33,743 bases of DNA from Candidatus Aminicenantota bacterium (GTDB lineage: Bacteria; Acidobacteriota; Aminicenantia; Aminicenantales; Saccharicenantaceae), in NCBI GenBank assembly GCA_016867635.1, contig VGJC01000008.1, positions 1-33,743 of the forward strand. Reading direction: 5' to 3'. Below the pieces are notes generated by a model. The model was given only the letters and a program-made list of their open reading frames with translations. It ran no database searches and had not been told where the DNA came from. Shown piece by piece: positions 1 through 7,362 of this stretch. Both the position numbers and the translations under genes were made by a program. Numbering within the stretch: the stretch's first letter is position 1; each line of letters starts with the position of its first letter.

Positions 1-1326
1 GAGGTCGCTCGGGGGTTGAACGGGAACGACAGCGAGCCGGGCCTTTGGGGCGGGCCGGATCTGGCTCTCGCCGGGCGGGTCCTCGAGTTCGGCCGGCCGG
101 CCCTCGTCCCCGACCTGGCCGAGGCCCCCGAGTTCGCCGACCTGGACCCTGGCGGCGCCGGGTGGCCCGCGGGCATCCTATCTTATCCTTGGATGTCGGA
201 GGGCCGTCCGGCGGGGATCGCGTACCTGGCAAGAAACGGGGCCCGGCCCGCGTACAACAGAAAAGACCTCGAGTTCCTGGCCATCTCCATCGCTCCGGTT
301 CTCTATCTCCTGAAGAGCAACGGGAACGGGAGCGACGGGGCGGGCCGCCAGACCGCGGGCGCTCTCCCTGGCGAGAATTCTTTCCTGGGCGTGACCCCGG
401 CCGTCCACAAGATCCGGTTCATGATCGACAAGGTCCGGGACACGGACGCGCCCGTATTCCTCTGGGGGGAGAGCGGCACGGGCAAGGAGCTGGTGGCCAG
501 AACGGTCCACGAGACCGGCCGGCGCAAGGGCGGGCCGTTCGTCGCCGTCAATTGCGGGGCCATCCCCGAGGCCCTGCTCGAGAGCGAGCTTTTCGGCCAC
601 GCCCGGGGCTCGTTCACGGGCGCGATCCGGGACAAGGTGGGCCTGATCGAAGAAGCCTCAAGCGGGACTTTCTTTCTGGACGAGATCGGCGACATGCCCC
701 TCGCGCTGCAGTCGAAGATCCTGCGCGTCCTTGAAGAAAAGAAGATCCGCCGCGTCGGGGAGACCCGGACGAGGCCCGTCGACGTCCGGTTCGTCAGTGC
801 CACGAACAAGGACCTCGAGCGGGAGGTGGCCCGGGGCCGCTTCCGGGAAGATCTCTCCTACCGGCTGAGGATCATCACCATCGAGCTGCCGCCCCTGCGG
901 GACAGGAAAGACGATGTCCTGCTGCTGCTCGACCACTTCCTCGACGAGCACGCCCGGACGACGGGGCGGTCCCGGCCGTTCTTCTCTCCCGTGGCCCTCG
1001 AGATCCTGGTCCGCTACCCGTGGCCGGGCAACGTCCGCGAGCTTCAGAACGAGGTCCAGCGGGCCCTGATCATGGCCGGGGACAGCCCGTTGATCCGCGA
1101 GGACTTCCTGTCGCCCAAGGTCAACCCGGCCGGCGAGATCTACACCCCGGCCACCCACCGTTTCTCCACGGCCAAGGCGGATTTCGAGAGGCGGTTCCTG
1201 CGCGAGGCCCTGGTCCGCTGCGGCTACCACCGGACGCGGACGGCCTCGGAGATCGGCCTGACCCGCCAAGGCCTGTTCAAGCTCCTGAAGAAGCACCGCA
1301 TCTGCCCCACTAGCGAGGGACGGTGA
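1..1326 (+). CDS. sigma-54-dependent Fis-family activator, 5' end cut by the window
   Basis: This is an enhancer-binding protein that remodels sigma-54 RNA polymerase using ATP. The frame is open to base 1, so the N-terminus is missing; a TTG at 16 is only an internal candidate start. Counting from that TTG, residues 10-100 look like the end of a GAF sensor domain, followed by a short linker and an AAA+ domain: Walker A GESGTGKE at 151-158, the sigma-54 contact loop as GSFTGA at 198-203 (usually GAFTGA), Walker B GTFFLDE at 217-223, the arginine-finger segment FREDLSYRL at 276-284, and sensor II PWPGNVREL at 335-343. Residues about 395-428 form a Fis-type helix-turn-helix. The GAF ligand and the target genes cannot be read from the sequence, although a -24/-12 promoter lies at 31621. 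Family assignment is very secure. Confidence 0.95.
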   Translation, partial: EVARGLNGNDSEPGLWGGPDLALAGRVLEFGRPALVPDLAEAPEFADLDPGGAGWPAGILSYPWMSEGRPAGIAYLARNGARPAYNRKDLEFLAISIAPVLYLLKSNGNGSDGAGRQTAGALPGENSFLGVTPAVHKIRFMIDKVRDTDAPVFLWGESGTGKELVARTVHETGRRKGGPFVAVNCGAIPEALLESELFGHARGSFTGAIRDKVGLIEEASSGTFFLDEIGDMPLALQSKILRVLEEKKIRRVGETRTRPVDVRFVSATNKDLEREVARGRFREDLSYRLRIITIELPPLRDRKDDVLLLLDHFLDEHARTTGRSRPFFSPVALEILVRYPWPGNVRELQNEVQRALIMAGDSPLIREDFLSPKVNPAGEIYTPATHRFSTAKADFERRFLREALVRCGYHRTRTASEIGLTRQGLFKLLKKHRICPTSEGR

Positions 1327-1337
1327 CGCAGCGGCAT

Positions 1338-1367
1338 TTGTAGCGGCCGGCGGGATTGTGCTACATT
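1338..1367 (+). promoter_or_regulatory. probable sigma-70-type promoter for the CPCC protein gene
   Basis: An extended -10 (TG-C-TACATT, hexamer at 1362-1367) lies 18 bp after a weak -35 TTGTAG (1338-1343). Only 6 nt separate the -10 from the ATG at 1374, which has no Shine-Dalgarno sequence, so transcription would start at or next to the ATG. Confidence 0.45.
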
Positions 1368-1373
1368 CGGCCC

Positions 1374-1661
1374 ATGACGGACGACAAGGACAAACCCGGC
1401 GTCTTCAAGGTGGCCTGCCCCTGCTGCGGCGCCGCCCTGTGGGTGGACGGCGAGGGCCGGGCCGTGCTTCGCTCCGAGAAGGCCCCGAAGAAGAAGGGCT
1501 CGCTCGACGAGATGCTGGTCAAGGAGAAGGAGAGGCAGGACGGCTTCGGCCGCAAGTTCGAGGCCACCTTCGAGCTCCAGAAGGAGCGCCACGCCAAGGC
1601 CGACGAGCTCTTCAAGAAAGCCCTGGAGAAGGCTGAACAGGGCGAAGAGGAAGGCGGCTGA
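1374..1661 (+). CDS. small CPCC-motif protein of unknown function
   Basis: A 95-residue protein that I do not recognise. Residues 11-30 resemble one half of a zinc ribbon (C15-P-C-C18, then G-rich sequence and a tryptophan); no second cysteine pair follows, so metal binding would need a dimer or may not occur. Residues from about 38 to the end are very rich in Lys, Glu and Ala and should be helical or coiled coil. ATG 1374 is preferred over the in-frame TTG at 1356 because the likely -10 box (1362-1367) lies between them. It is transcribed from its own promoter, 47 bp after the sigma-54 activator gene. Codon use matches the neighbours, supporting a real gene. Function unknown. Confidence 0.7.
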   Translation: MTDDKDKPGVFKVACPCCGAALWVDGEGRAVLRSEKAPKKKGSLDEMLVKEKERQDGFGRKFEATFELQKERHAKADELFKKALEKAEQGEEEGG

Positions 1662-1663
1662 GC

Positions 1664-1692
1664 GGGGACACGTTCCGACGGTACATATCCCC
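1664..1692. repeat. imperfect palindrome just after the CPCC protein gene
   Basis: Two 14-nt arms around one central base (GGGGACACGTTCCG, 1664-1677; CGGTACATATCCCC, 1679-1692) match at 11 of 14 positions. It begins 2 nt after the stop codon at 1659-1661. It has no T-tract, so it is either a weak terminator stem or a REP-like palindrome. Its GGGGACA end resembles the ends of the inverted-repeat element at 18842-18984. Confidence 0.5.
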
Positions 1693-1787
1693 CATTCGAT
1701 CGGCCTCGCCAGCAGCGGTGAGGGATGGAGACGCAACGGCCCTTGGTGATACCCCGAGGCCCCACCGTAGCCCGCCGTTGCGGGGTC

Positions 1788-1890
1788 GGCGTCCATTCAT
1801 AGCCCCCGTAGCGGAGGGGGACCCGCCGGCCGCCGGCGGGGGAACCGTCGGGACTGGTTCCCGGGGGCCCGGGGGAGATGAATGGATGCC
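1788..1890. repeat. multi-hairpin element closed by a 13-bp inverted repeat
   Basis: Outer arms GGCGTCCATTCAT (1788-1800) and ATGAATGGATGCC (1878-1890) are complementary at 12 of 13 positions. Inside lie three consecutive hairpins: CCCCC/GGGGG (1803-1807, 1816-1820), CCCGCCGGC/GCCGGCGGG (1822-1830, 1832-1840) and GGAACC/GGTTCC (1841-1846, 1856-1861). The result is a four-way-junction-like fold between two convergent genes. No open frame inside looks coding. It could be a structured repeat or a bidirectional transcription end. Confidence 0.55.
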
Positions 1891-1893
1891 GTC

Positions 1894-1910
1894 CCCGCGA
1901 AAAAGGCGGG
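1894..1910 (-). terminator. hairpin 3 nt after the nhaC stop codon
   Basis: In the nhaC mRNA sense this reads CCCGC, a seven-base loop CTTTTTC, then GCGGG. The stem is only 5 bp and no U-tract follows, so intrinsic termination is doubtful; it may act together with the adjoining multi-hairpin element. Confidence 0.3.
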
Positions 1911-1913
1911 CGT

Positions 1914-3377
1914 CTAGCTTCCGGCTTGGGTTTCGTCCTCGCGGATCTTGGGGGCCATGGTGAACCCGGTCAGGCCGAAGACGGCCAGCACGACGACCGA
2001 GAGATAGTTCATGAAGGCCCACGGCAGGTACTCGAAGGTCGACACCCCGATGGTCCCCGTGATGTAGACCCCGGCCATGCTCCAGGGCACGAGCGGCACG
2101 ATGATGCCGCCGCTCTCCTCGATGATCCGCGACAGGTTCTTGGCGGCCAGGCCCTTTTTCTTATACGCGGGCCCGAGCAGGTCGGCCGGCAGGATCATCG
2201 ACAGATACGAGCTGCCCGTGATCAGGGCCGAGAGAATGGCCGCGCCGATGGTCGTCAGGACCAGGCTCCAGACCTTTTGGGTGAAGCGCATGACCCGGTC
2301 GAGGATGACGGCCAGGCAGCCCGTCTTCTGCATGATGCCCCCGAAGCTGAAGGCGGTGAAGGCGATGAGCTGGGTCTCCATCATGCTCATCATCCCGCCT
2401 TTGGACAGGAGCCGGTCGACGACCTCGACGCCCGTGCGGGCCGGCAGGCCCGAGTTCATGGCCGCGGCCACGAGGGGAATGGAGGCCTTCTGGAAGACGA
2501 CCGCCAGGACGCCGGCCGCGAGCGAGGACAGGATCATGGCCGGGATGGTCGGCTTCTTGGCCGCCGCGAAATAGAAGATGACGGCCATGGGGAGCAGGAG
2601 CCAGAAGCTGAAGGTGTAGTTGGCTCGGAGCGTGGAGAGGATGAGGTCGAGGGTCTCGGACTCGACGGCCCGGGCCCCGTAGCTCAGGCCGACGAAGAAG
2701 TAGACCGCCAGGCCCGTCAGCCAGGCCGGCACCGCCGACCACATCATGTGCTTGATGTGGTCGAAGAGGTTGGAGCCCGAGATGACCGTGGCCAGGTTGG
2801 GGATATCGGACAGCGGTGACATCTTGTCCCCGAAATAGGCCCCGGCGACGATGGCCCCGGCCGCGGGAGCCAAGGGGATGCCCAGGCCCATGGCGATGCC
2901 CATGAAGGCCACGCCGACCGTGCCGATCGTCCCCCAGGAGGTGCCCGAGGCGACGGCGACGACCGAGCAGACGACACAGGCCGTCGGCAGGAAGAACTGG
3001 GGCGAGATGAGCTTGAGGCCGTAGTAGATGACCATGGGGATGGTGCCGCTGGCCATCCAGGACCCGACCAGGATGCCGACCGAGAGCATGATGAGGATGG
3101 CCGGCATGGCCTTGTGGATGCTGTCGACGATGCCCCGCTCCATGTCCTTCCACTTGAACCCGAGGATGAGGCCCAGGGTCCCGGTGATGAAGGCCGCGCT
3201 GACGAGCAGCACCTGGGCCTTGATCTGGTAGACCCCGTAGCCCACCCCGAGCAGGAGGGCCATGGCGATGAGGGGGGTGAGGGCCACGCCGAATTTCGGG
3301 GGGGTGCCCGAGGCGGGGGCGGCCGGGGGCTCCGGAGCGGCGGGTGCTGTCTGCGGTCGGGGCGTTCTTTCGTCCAT
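1914..3377 (-). CDS. nhaC: NhaC-family Na+/H+ antiporter
   Basis: An inner-membrane antiporter of 487 residues, the usual size for NhaC. After a Pro/Ala-rich cytoplasmic tail (residues 7-27) there are about 11-12 membrane segments. The family's hallmark sequences are visible: SGTSWGTIGTVG at 144-155 and GAYFGDKMSPLSD at 179-191. Characterised relatives exchange Na+ for H+, or couple Na+/H+ to organic-anion exchange (MleN, malate/lactate), so the name does not fix the substrate. The ATG at 3377 follows an AGAGG ribosome-binding site. It is the second gene of an operon: the iadA stop lies 7 bp upstream, which makes a role linked to dipeptide or aspartate metabolism worth considering (inference). 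Confidence 0.9.
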   Translation of the reverse strand: MDERTPRPQTAPAAPEPPAAPASGTPPKFGVALTPLIAMALLLGVGYGVYQIKAQVLLVSAAFITGTLGLILGFKWKDMERGIVDSIHKAMPAILIMLSVGILVGSWMASGTIPMVIYYGLKLISPQFFLPTACVVCSVVAVASGTSWGTIGTVGVAFMGIAMGLGIPLAPAAGAIVAGAYFGDKMSPLSDIPNLATVISGSNLFDHIKHMMWSAVPAWLTGLAVYFFVGLSYGARAVESETLDLILSTLRANYTFSFWLLLPMAVIFYFAAAKKPTIPAMILSSLAAGVLAVVFQKASIPLVAAAMNSGLPARTGVEVVDRLLSKGGMMSMMETQLIAFTAFSFGGIMQKTGCLAVILDRVMRFTQKVWSLVLTTIGAAILSALITGSSYLSMILPADLLGPAYKKKGLAAKNLSRIIEESGGIIVPLVPWSMAGVYITGTIGVSTFEYLPWAFMNYLSVVVLAVFGLTGFTMAPKIREDETQAGS

Positions 3378-3384
3378 GGGGCCT

Positions 3385-4554
3385 CTATTCGCTGAACGTC
3401 CCGCGCGCGAGGAGACGGCCGCCGGACATCATCCGCCTTCCGCGGGCGAAGACGTCACGGAGGGCGAGGTCCTTGTCGACGAGGATGAGGTCGGCGTCCG
3501 CGCCGGGCACGATCCGGCCTTTCCCGGCGAGCTTGTAGAAACCGGCGGCGTTGGTCGAGAACAGCCGGACGGCCTTGTCGAGCGGCAGGACGTTCTTGAG
3601 GACCAGGTCCCGGAACTTCCGGATGAAGTCCTTTTCCGTGGCCACCGTCAGGCGGACAAGCTTTCCCGACGCGTCGAACACCGGCAGGCTGCCGTTGCTG
3701 TCCGAGCTGGCCATCAGCCGCTCGAGAGGCAGGCCCCGTTCGAGGAACGCCCGGACGCAATCCTCGAGGCTGACATCCGGGTCGTCCGGAGCCGGGTCCG
3801 GCCCGACGGTCACGTCGATGGCCCCTCCGGACGCCACCCACCGGAGGGAGTCCTCGAAGAGCTCGCGGTTGCGGTTGGCGTGGGTCGGGATAACCTGGGT
3901 GGCCGGGATCTCGGTCTCGCCGATGAGACGGAAGAGGAGCTCCAGCTTCCGCTTCCCGTCGCCGAGATGGAGATGGAGGGCGCCGGCCTTGCCGCCGAGC
4001 ATCCCGCCGACGCGGCATTCGGCCGCGAGGCGGGCGACCTCGTCGAAGGTCGGCTGGGAGGAGCGGTGGTCGGAGACGGCGATCTCGCCCGCCCCGACGA
4101 CCTTGTCGATGATGATCAGGTCGGAGCGGACGCCGCCGGTCAGCGTCCTGACCGGGATCTCGTAGGAACCGGAAAAGATGAAGGTCGAGAGGCCCTCGAT
4201 CTCGAGGGCCCGGGCCTTGGCCAGGAGGGAGGTCATATGCCGGGTGACGCCGTCCGTACCGAGACACCCGATGACCGTCGTGACGCCGCTCGAGACGATG
4301 TCCTCGACGCGGATCTCGGGGGCCCGGGTGGCCGGGCCGCCCTCGCCTCCGCCTCCCAGGATGTGGACGTGGGGGTCGACAAGGCCCGGGAGGACGCGCT
4401 TTCCGGTCGCGTCCAGGACCTCGACCTCGAGGCCGTCGAGGCGTATGCGGCCGGGCTCGGCCACGGCCTCGATCGATCCGCCGGCGACCAGGATGTCTTT
4501 GCGGCCCACGGGCTCCGGGGCGAAGACCTCCCCGTTGAGGATCAGTGTCGCCAT
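3385..4554 (-). CDS. iadA: isoaspartyl (beta-aspartyl) dipeptidase
   Basis: A cytosolic amidohydrolase of the M38 family that removes N-terminal isoaspartate from dipeptides derived from damaged proteins. The 389-residue length matches the E. coli enzyme. Recalling that sequence, I align metal ligands H62 and H64 (HVH), H196 (HLHLGD), H225 (PTHANR) and D285 (SSDSNG); substrate-side E71 (GGGGEGG), Y131 and R228 are also present. The bridging carboxylated lysine (K162 in E. coli, before AISDHRS) is Glu157 here (GEIAVSDHRS). I chose ATG 4554 rather than a frame-open ATG at 4617 because AAGGAGG sits 6 nt before it and family similarity begins there; the longer start would fall inside the promoter. 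It is first in an operon with nhaC. Confidence 0.93.
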   Translation of the reverse strand: MATLILNGEVFAPEPVGRKDILVAGGSIEAVAEPGRIRLDGLEVEVLDATGKRVLPGLVDPHVHILGGGGEGGPATRAPEIRVEDIVSSGVTTVIGCLGTDGVTRHMTSLLAKARALEIEGLSTFIFSGSYEIPVRTLTGGVRSDLIIIDKVVGAGEIAVSDHRSSQPTFDEVARLAAECRVGGMLGGKAGALHLHLGDGKRKLELLFRLIGETEIPATQVIPTHANRNRELFEDSLRWVASGGAIDVTVGPDPAPDDPDVSLEDCVRAFLERGLPLERLMASSDSNGSLPVFDASGKLVRLTVATEKDFIRKFRDLVLKNVLPLDKAVRLFSTNAAGFYKLAGKGRIVPGADADLILVDKDLALRDVFARGRRMMSGGRLLARGTFSE

Positions 4555-4588
4555 GGCGCGCCTCCTTGGGACGGGTCGGAGCGGGCCT

Positions 4589-4617
4589 AAATTAGCACGC
4601 TTGCCCGGGCTTGACAA
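4589..4617 (-). promoter_or_regulatory. promoter of the iadA-nhaC operon
   Basis: Reading the minus strand, TTGTCA (4617-4612), a 17-bp spacer and TAATTT (4594-4589). The transcript would start near 4582 and carry the AAGGAGG site before ATG 4554. Confidence 0.6.
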
Positions 4618-4645
4618 GCCGTCGCCCCCGCGGGCCTCGCCCTCT

Positions 4646-4674
4646 TTGATATTCGTCGTGGGATTCAGTAGAAT
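4646..4674 (+). promoter_or_regulatory. promoter of the acyltransferase gene
   Basis: TTGATA (4646-4651), 17-bp spacer, TAGAAT (4669-4674). Only 11 nt separate the -10 from ATG 4686, so the predicted leader is about 5 nt and there is no Shine-Dalgarno sequence. Confidence 0.7.
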
Positions 4675-4685
4675 ACCCCCACGCC

Positions 4686-5444
4686 ATGCCGACCTACGAG
4701 GACGAATACAAGCGTATCGAAAAATTCGTCAACCTCGTGTGCCGGACCCTGCTGTTCCCCAAGAGAGTCGACCTCCGCGGCGTCGAGAACTTCGTCCTGG
4801 AAGGTCCGAACATCATCGTCGGCAACCACATCGGGAGCCACAAGGACGTGGCCATCCTGCTGCGGTACGTGCCGCGGATGATCTTCTTCACCGCCAACAA
4901 GATGATCTTCAACCGGCGGGAGGCCAGCGAGCTCGTCCTGCGGCATCTCCACCGCCACATGGGCAAGTTCGGCGGGTTCGTTCATCTCCTGTTCAACCCG
5001 CTCTATTCCTACATGGTCGATTTCGTCTCCGGCCACGCGGCCAAGATCGGCACGATCCCCGTGGACATCTACGGCAGCAAGCGGGAGTCGATCTTCAAAT
5101 GCCAGGATCATCTGCGCGAGGGCCGGGCCGTCATCGCCCTGCAGGGCCGGGGCCGGGTCCATCCGCGGGACCCCAATCCCTACGTGAAGAGCTTCCGGCG
5201 GGGCGTTTCGATCATGGCCTACAACCTTTATAAGGAAGAGGGCCTGTCGGTGCCTGTGACGCCGCTGTCCTTGTTCGGGACCCACATCATGTGGGGTGTG
5301 CCGGGGCGGATCAAGGTCAACGTCGGACAGCCGCTCCGGATCAGGGATTTCTGGGGCGGCGGCGAAGTGGAGACCGTGGAGAGGTTCAGGGCCGCGCTCG
5401 AAGGACGGGTCTCGGGGCTTCTCTATGAGAGCCTGTCCTGGTGA
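4686..5444 (+). CDS. PlsC-like (lyso)phospholipid acyltransferase family protein
   Basis: A probable glycerophospholipid acyltransferase acting at the inner membrane, 252 residues. The segment around residues 43-60 (IVGNHIGSHKD...) corresponds to the catalytic motif I of the family, normally NHxxxxD; here His48 and Asp54 are separated by five residues, not four. The usual FPEGTRS block is replaced near residue 155 by a Gly/Arg sequence (ALQGRGRV). The C-terminal VTPLSLFGTHIMWGVPGRIKVNVGQPLRI resembles the VPV...G and late strands of the fold. There is no clear membrane helix. The substrate cannot be deduced, and the two deviations leave room for a non-canonical acyl acceptor or lost activity. 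It is followed 48 bp later by the HerA-like gene. Confidence 0.75.
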   Translation: MPTYEDEYKRIEKFVNLVCRTLLFPKRVDLRGVENFVLEGPNIIVGNHIGSHKDVAILLRYVPRMIFFTANKMIFNRREASELVLRHLHRHMGKFGGFVHLLFNPLYSYMVDFVSGHAAKIGTIPVDIYGSKRESIFKCQDHLREGRAVIALQGRGRVHPRDPNPYVKSFRRGVSIMAYNLYKEEGLSVPVTPLSLFGTHIMWGVPGRIKVNVGQPLRIRDFWGGGEVETVERFRAALEGRVSGLLYESLSW

Positions 5445-5492
5445 GCCGGCGCCGCGGAGGGCCGCGGACGTGAGAGAAAAGGAGGGCGCGAC

Positions 5493-7043
5493 ATGACACT
5501 CGAAGGGCTGCGCATCGGGAAGGGTGAAACAGACCTCTTCATGCTGCCGAAAATGGCCAACCGCCACGGCCTCGTGGCCGGGGCCACGGGCACGGGCAAG
5601 ACCGTGTCCCTCCAGGTCATGGCCGAGAACTTCAGCCGCATCGGCGTGCCGGTCTTCGTGGCCGACGTCAAGGGCGACCTGGCGGGCATCAGCCAGCCGG
5701 GGACGGACTCTCCGAAGCTCCAGGAGAGGATCGTTAAGCTCGGCCTCGAGGACCACCCCTTCGAGGGCTCGCCGGTGACCTTCTGGGATATCTACGGGGA
5801 ACAGGGCCATCCGGTGCGGACGACCGTCTCCGACCTGGGGCCGCTTCTCCTCGCGCGGCTCCTCAGCCTCAACGACGTCCAGTCGGGGGTCCTGACGATC
5901 ATCTTCAGGCTGGCCGACGACAGCGGGCTCCTGCTCCTCGATTTCAAGGACCTGCGGGCCATGACCCAGTTCGTCGGGGACCGGGCCGGAGAATTCGAGA
6001 CCGAGTACGGACGGGTGTCCCCGGCCAGCGTCGGGGCCATCCAGAGGGGCCTGCTCATGCTCGAGGAGCAGGGCGCGGACAGGTTCTTCGGCGAGCCGGC
6101 CCTCAACCTCGACGACATGATGCAGACCGACGGCCGGGGCCGGGGGGTGATCAACATCTTGGCCGCCGACAAGCTCATGCATACGCCGCGGGCCTATTCG
6201 ACCTTCCTCCTGTGGCTGCTGGCCGAGCTTTTCGAGCGGCTGCCGGAGGTCGGGGACGTGGAAAAGCCCCGTTTGGTCTTCTTCTTCGACGAGGCCCATC
6301 TCCTGTTCACGGACGCCCCCCGGGCCCTGCTCGAGAAGATCGAGCAGGTCGTCCGTCTCATCCGGTCCAAGGGCGTCGGCGTCTACTTCGTGACCCAGAA
6401 CCCGCTCGACGTCCCGGACGTCGTCCTGGGCCAGCTCGGCAACCGCGTCCAGCACGCCCTGCGGGCGTTCACGCCCCGGGACCAGAAGGCCGTCCGGGCC
6501 GCGGCGGAGACTTTCCGCCAGAACCCGAAGGTCGACGTCGAAACGGCCATCACCGAGCTGGGCGTCGGCGAAGCGCTGATCTCCTTCCTCGACGCGAAAG
6601 GCCATCCGGGGGTCGTGGAGCGGGCCTTCGTCCTTCCGCCGCGGAGCCGGATCGGGCTGATCACCGCTCCGGAGAGGCAGGCGATCGTACAAAGCTCCCT
6701 CGTCTGGGGGCATTATGAGAGGGCCGTCGACCGTCATTCGGCCTACGAGATGCTGAAAGCCCGGGCCGAGCGGGAGGCCGCGGAGCAGGCCGCGCGGGCC
6801 GCCCAGCCTCCCCCTCAGGCGCCCCACGGATATCCTTACCCGCCGCCTCCCGCCCGGGGCGGGGCTCGGGGGCCTCGGAGCCATCCCGGATATCCGCCGC
6901 CCGCGCCGAAGAGAACCACCGCGCGGCGCCGCGACACCCTGGCCGAGGCCATGGCCAAGAGCGCGGCCCGCTCGGTCGGCAGCCAGCTCGGCCGCCAGAT
7001 CCTGCGCGGCGTCATGGGCTCAATCTTCGGCGGCCGCCGCTAA
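5493..7043 (+). CDS. HerA-like ATPase (DUF853 family)
   Basis: A cytosolic FtsK/HerA-superfamily ATPase of 516 residues, the size typical of the DUF853 (YjgR-type) group whose cellular role is not settled. Walker A GATGTGKT is at residues 30-37, Walker B FFFDEAH around D266-E267, followed by the [13 protein letters not shown] and [14 protein letters not shown] segments that are conserved in this family. Residues about 425-490 form a Pro/Ala-rich linker, ending in a basic helix and a GGRR tail. An AAAGGAGG-type site stands about 6 nt before ATG 5493. No NurA nuclease or other DNA-end-processing partner is nearby, so a HerA-NurA role is not supported by context. A folded element begins directly after its stop codon. 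Confidence 0.9.
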   Translation: MTLEGLRIGKGETDLFMLPKMANRHGLVAGATGTGKTVSLQVMAENFSRIGVPVFVADVKGDLAGISQPGTDSPKLQERIVKLGLEDHPFEGSPVTFWDIYGEQGHPVRTTVSDLGPLLLARLLSLNDVQSGVLTIIFRLADDSGLLLLDFKDLRAMTQFVGDRAGEFETEYGRVSPASVGAIQRGLLMLEEQGADRFFGEPALNLDDMMQTDGRGRGVINILAADKLMHTPRAYSTFLLWLLAELFERLPEVGDVEKPRLVFFFDEAHLLFTDAPRALLEKIEQVVRLIRSKGVGVYFVTQNPLDVPDVVLGQLGNRVQHALRAFTPRDQKAVRAAAETFRQNPKVDVETAITELGVGEALISFLDAKGHPGVVERAFVLPPRSRIGLITAPERQAIVQSSLVWGHYERAVDRHSAYEMLKARAEREAAEQAARAAQPPPQAPHGYPYPPPPARGGARGPRSHPGYPPPAPKRTTARRRDTLAEAMAKSAARSVGSQLGRQILRGVMGSIFGGRR

Positions 7044-7285
7044 CCTGATCTATTCATAAGAATGCCGATGTGTCACTTAACTCATGCGATATCCGTAAGA
7101 TCTCCAGCTTGCCGGCTTTTCATGGGATTCCCGGAAGCTGCTCCCGGAAAGACCGGCATTCTTACCCTCCGGGCGAGCCGATCCGGCCGCATCTGCTGTG
7201 TTGCGAAGGGTTCGCAGTACTAGGAGTACAGCTTCACCCTCCGCGCCTTGCATCTGCAGCCGCCTCGACTCGTGAATAGATCAGG
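7044..7285. repeat. 242-bp folded intergenic element, MITE-like
   Basis: This fills most of the 319-bp gap between the HerA-like and POT genes. It starts at the base after the TAA. A continuous left arm (7044-7067) pairs in two parts: its first 14 nt with GTGAATAGATCAGG (7272-7285, 13 of 14 matching) and its last 10 nt, AAGAATGCCG, perfectly with CGGCATTCTT (7154-7163). Between and beyond these lie further stems, for example GCGAA-GGG-TTCGC near 7203-7215 and a GCCGG/CCGGC stem near 7114-7158. No convincing coding frame is present. It resembles a non-autonomous repeat or a structured RNA; copy number in the genome is unknown. Confidence 0.6.
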
Positions 7286-7298
7286 CTGAAGAAGGAGT

Positions 7299-7326
7299 TT
7301 GACCCCTTCTTGTTTTTTGGTATAAT
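7299..7326 (+). promoter_or_regulatory. promoter of the POT transporter gene
   Basis: TTGACC (7299-7304), 16-bp spacer, perfect TATAAT (7321-7326). The start lies 13 bp beyond the folded element, which could therefore influence it. The leader carries GGAGG at 7351-7355, 7 nt before ATG 7363. Confidence 0.8.
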
Positions 7327-7362
7327 CCGCGGCGTTACCACTTCGATCCCGGAGGTTGGACT

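Noticed and set aside
4665-6884. A 739-codon minus-strand frame opposite the acyltransferase and HerA-like genes
   Set aside because: Antisense shadow; the plus-strand proteins have intact motifs, promoter and ribosome-binding sites.
5493-7043. HerA-like ATPase as part of a defence or HerA-NurA system
   Set aside because: The protein fits the stand-alone DUF853 family and no NurA, nuclease, SIR2 or other defence partner is nearby.
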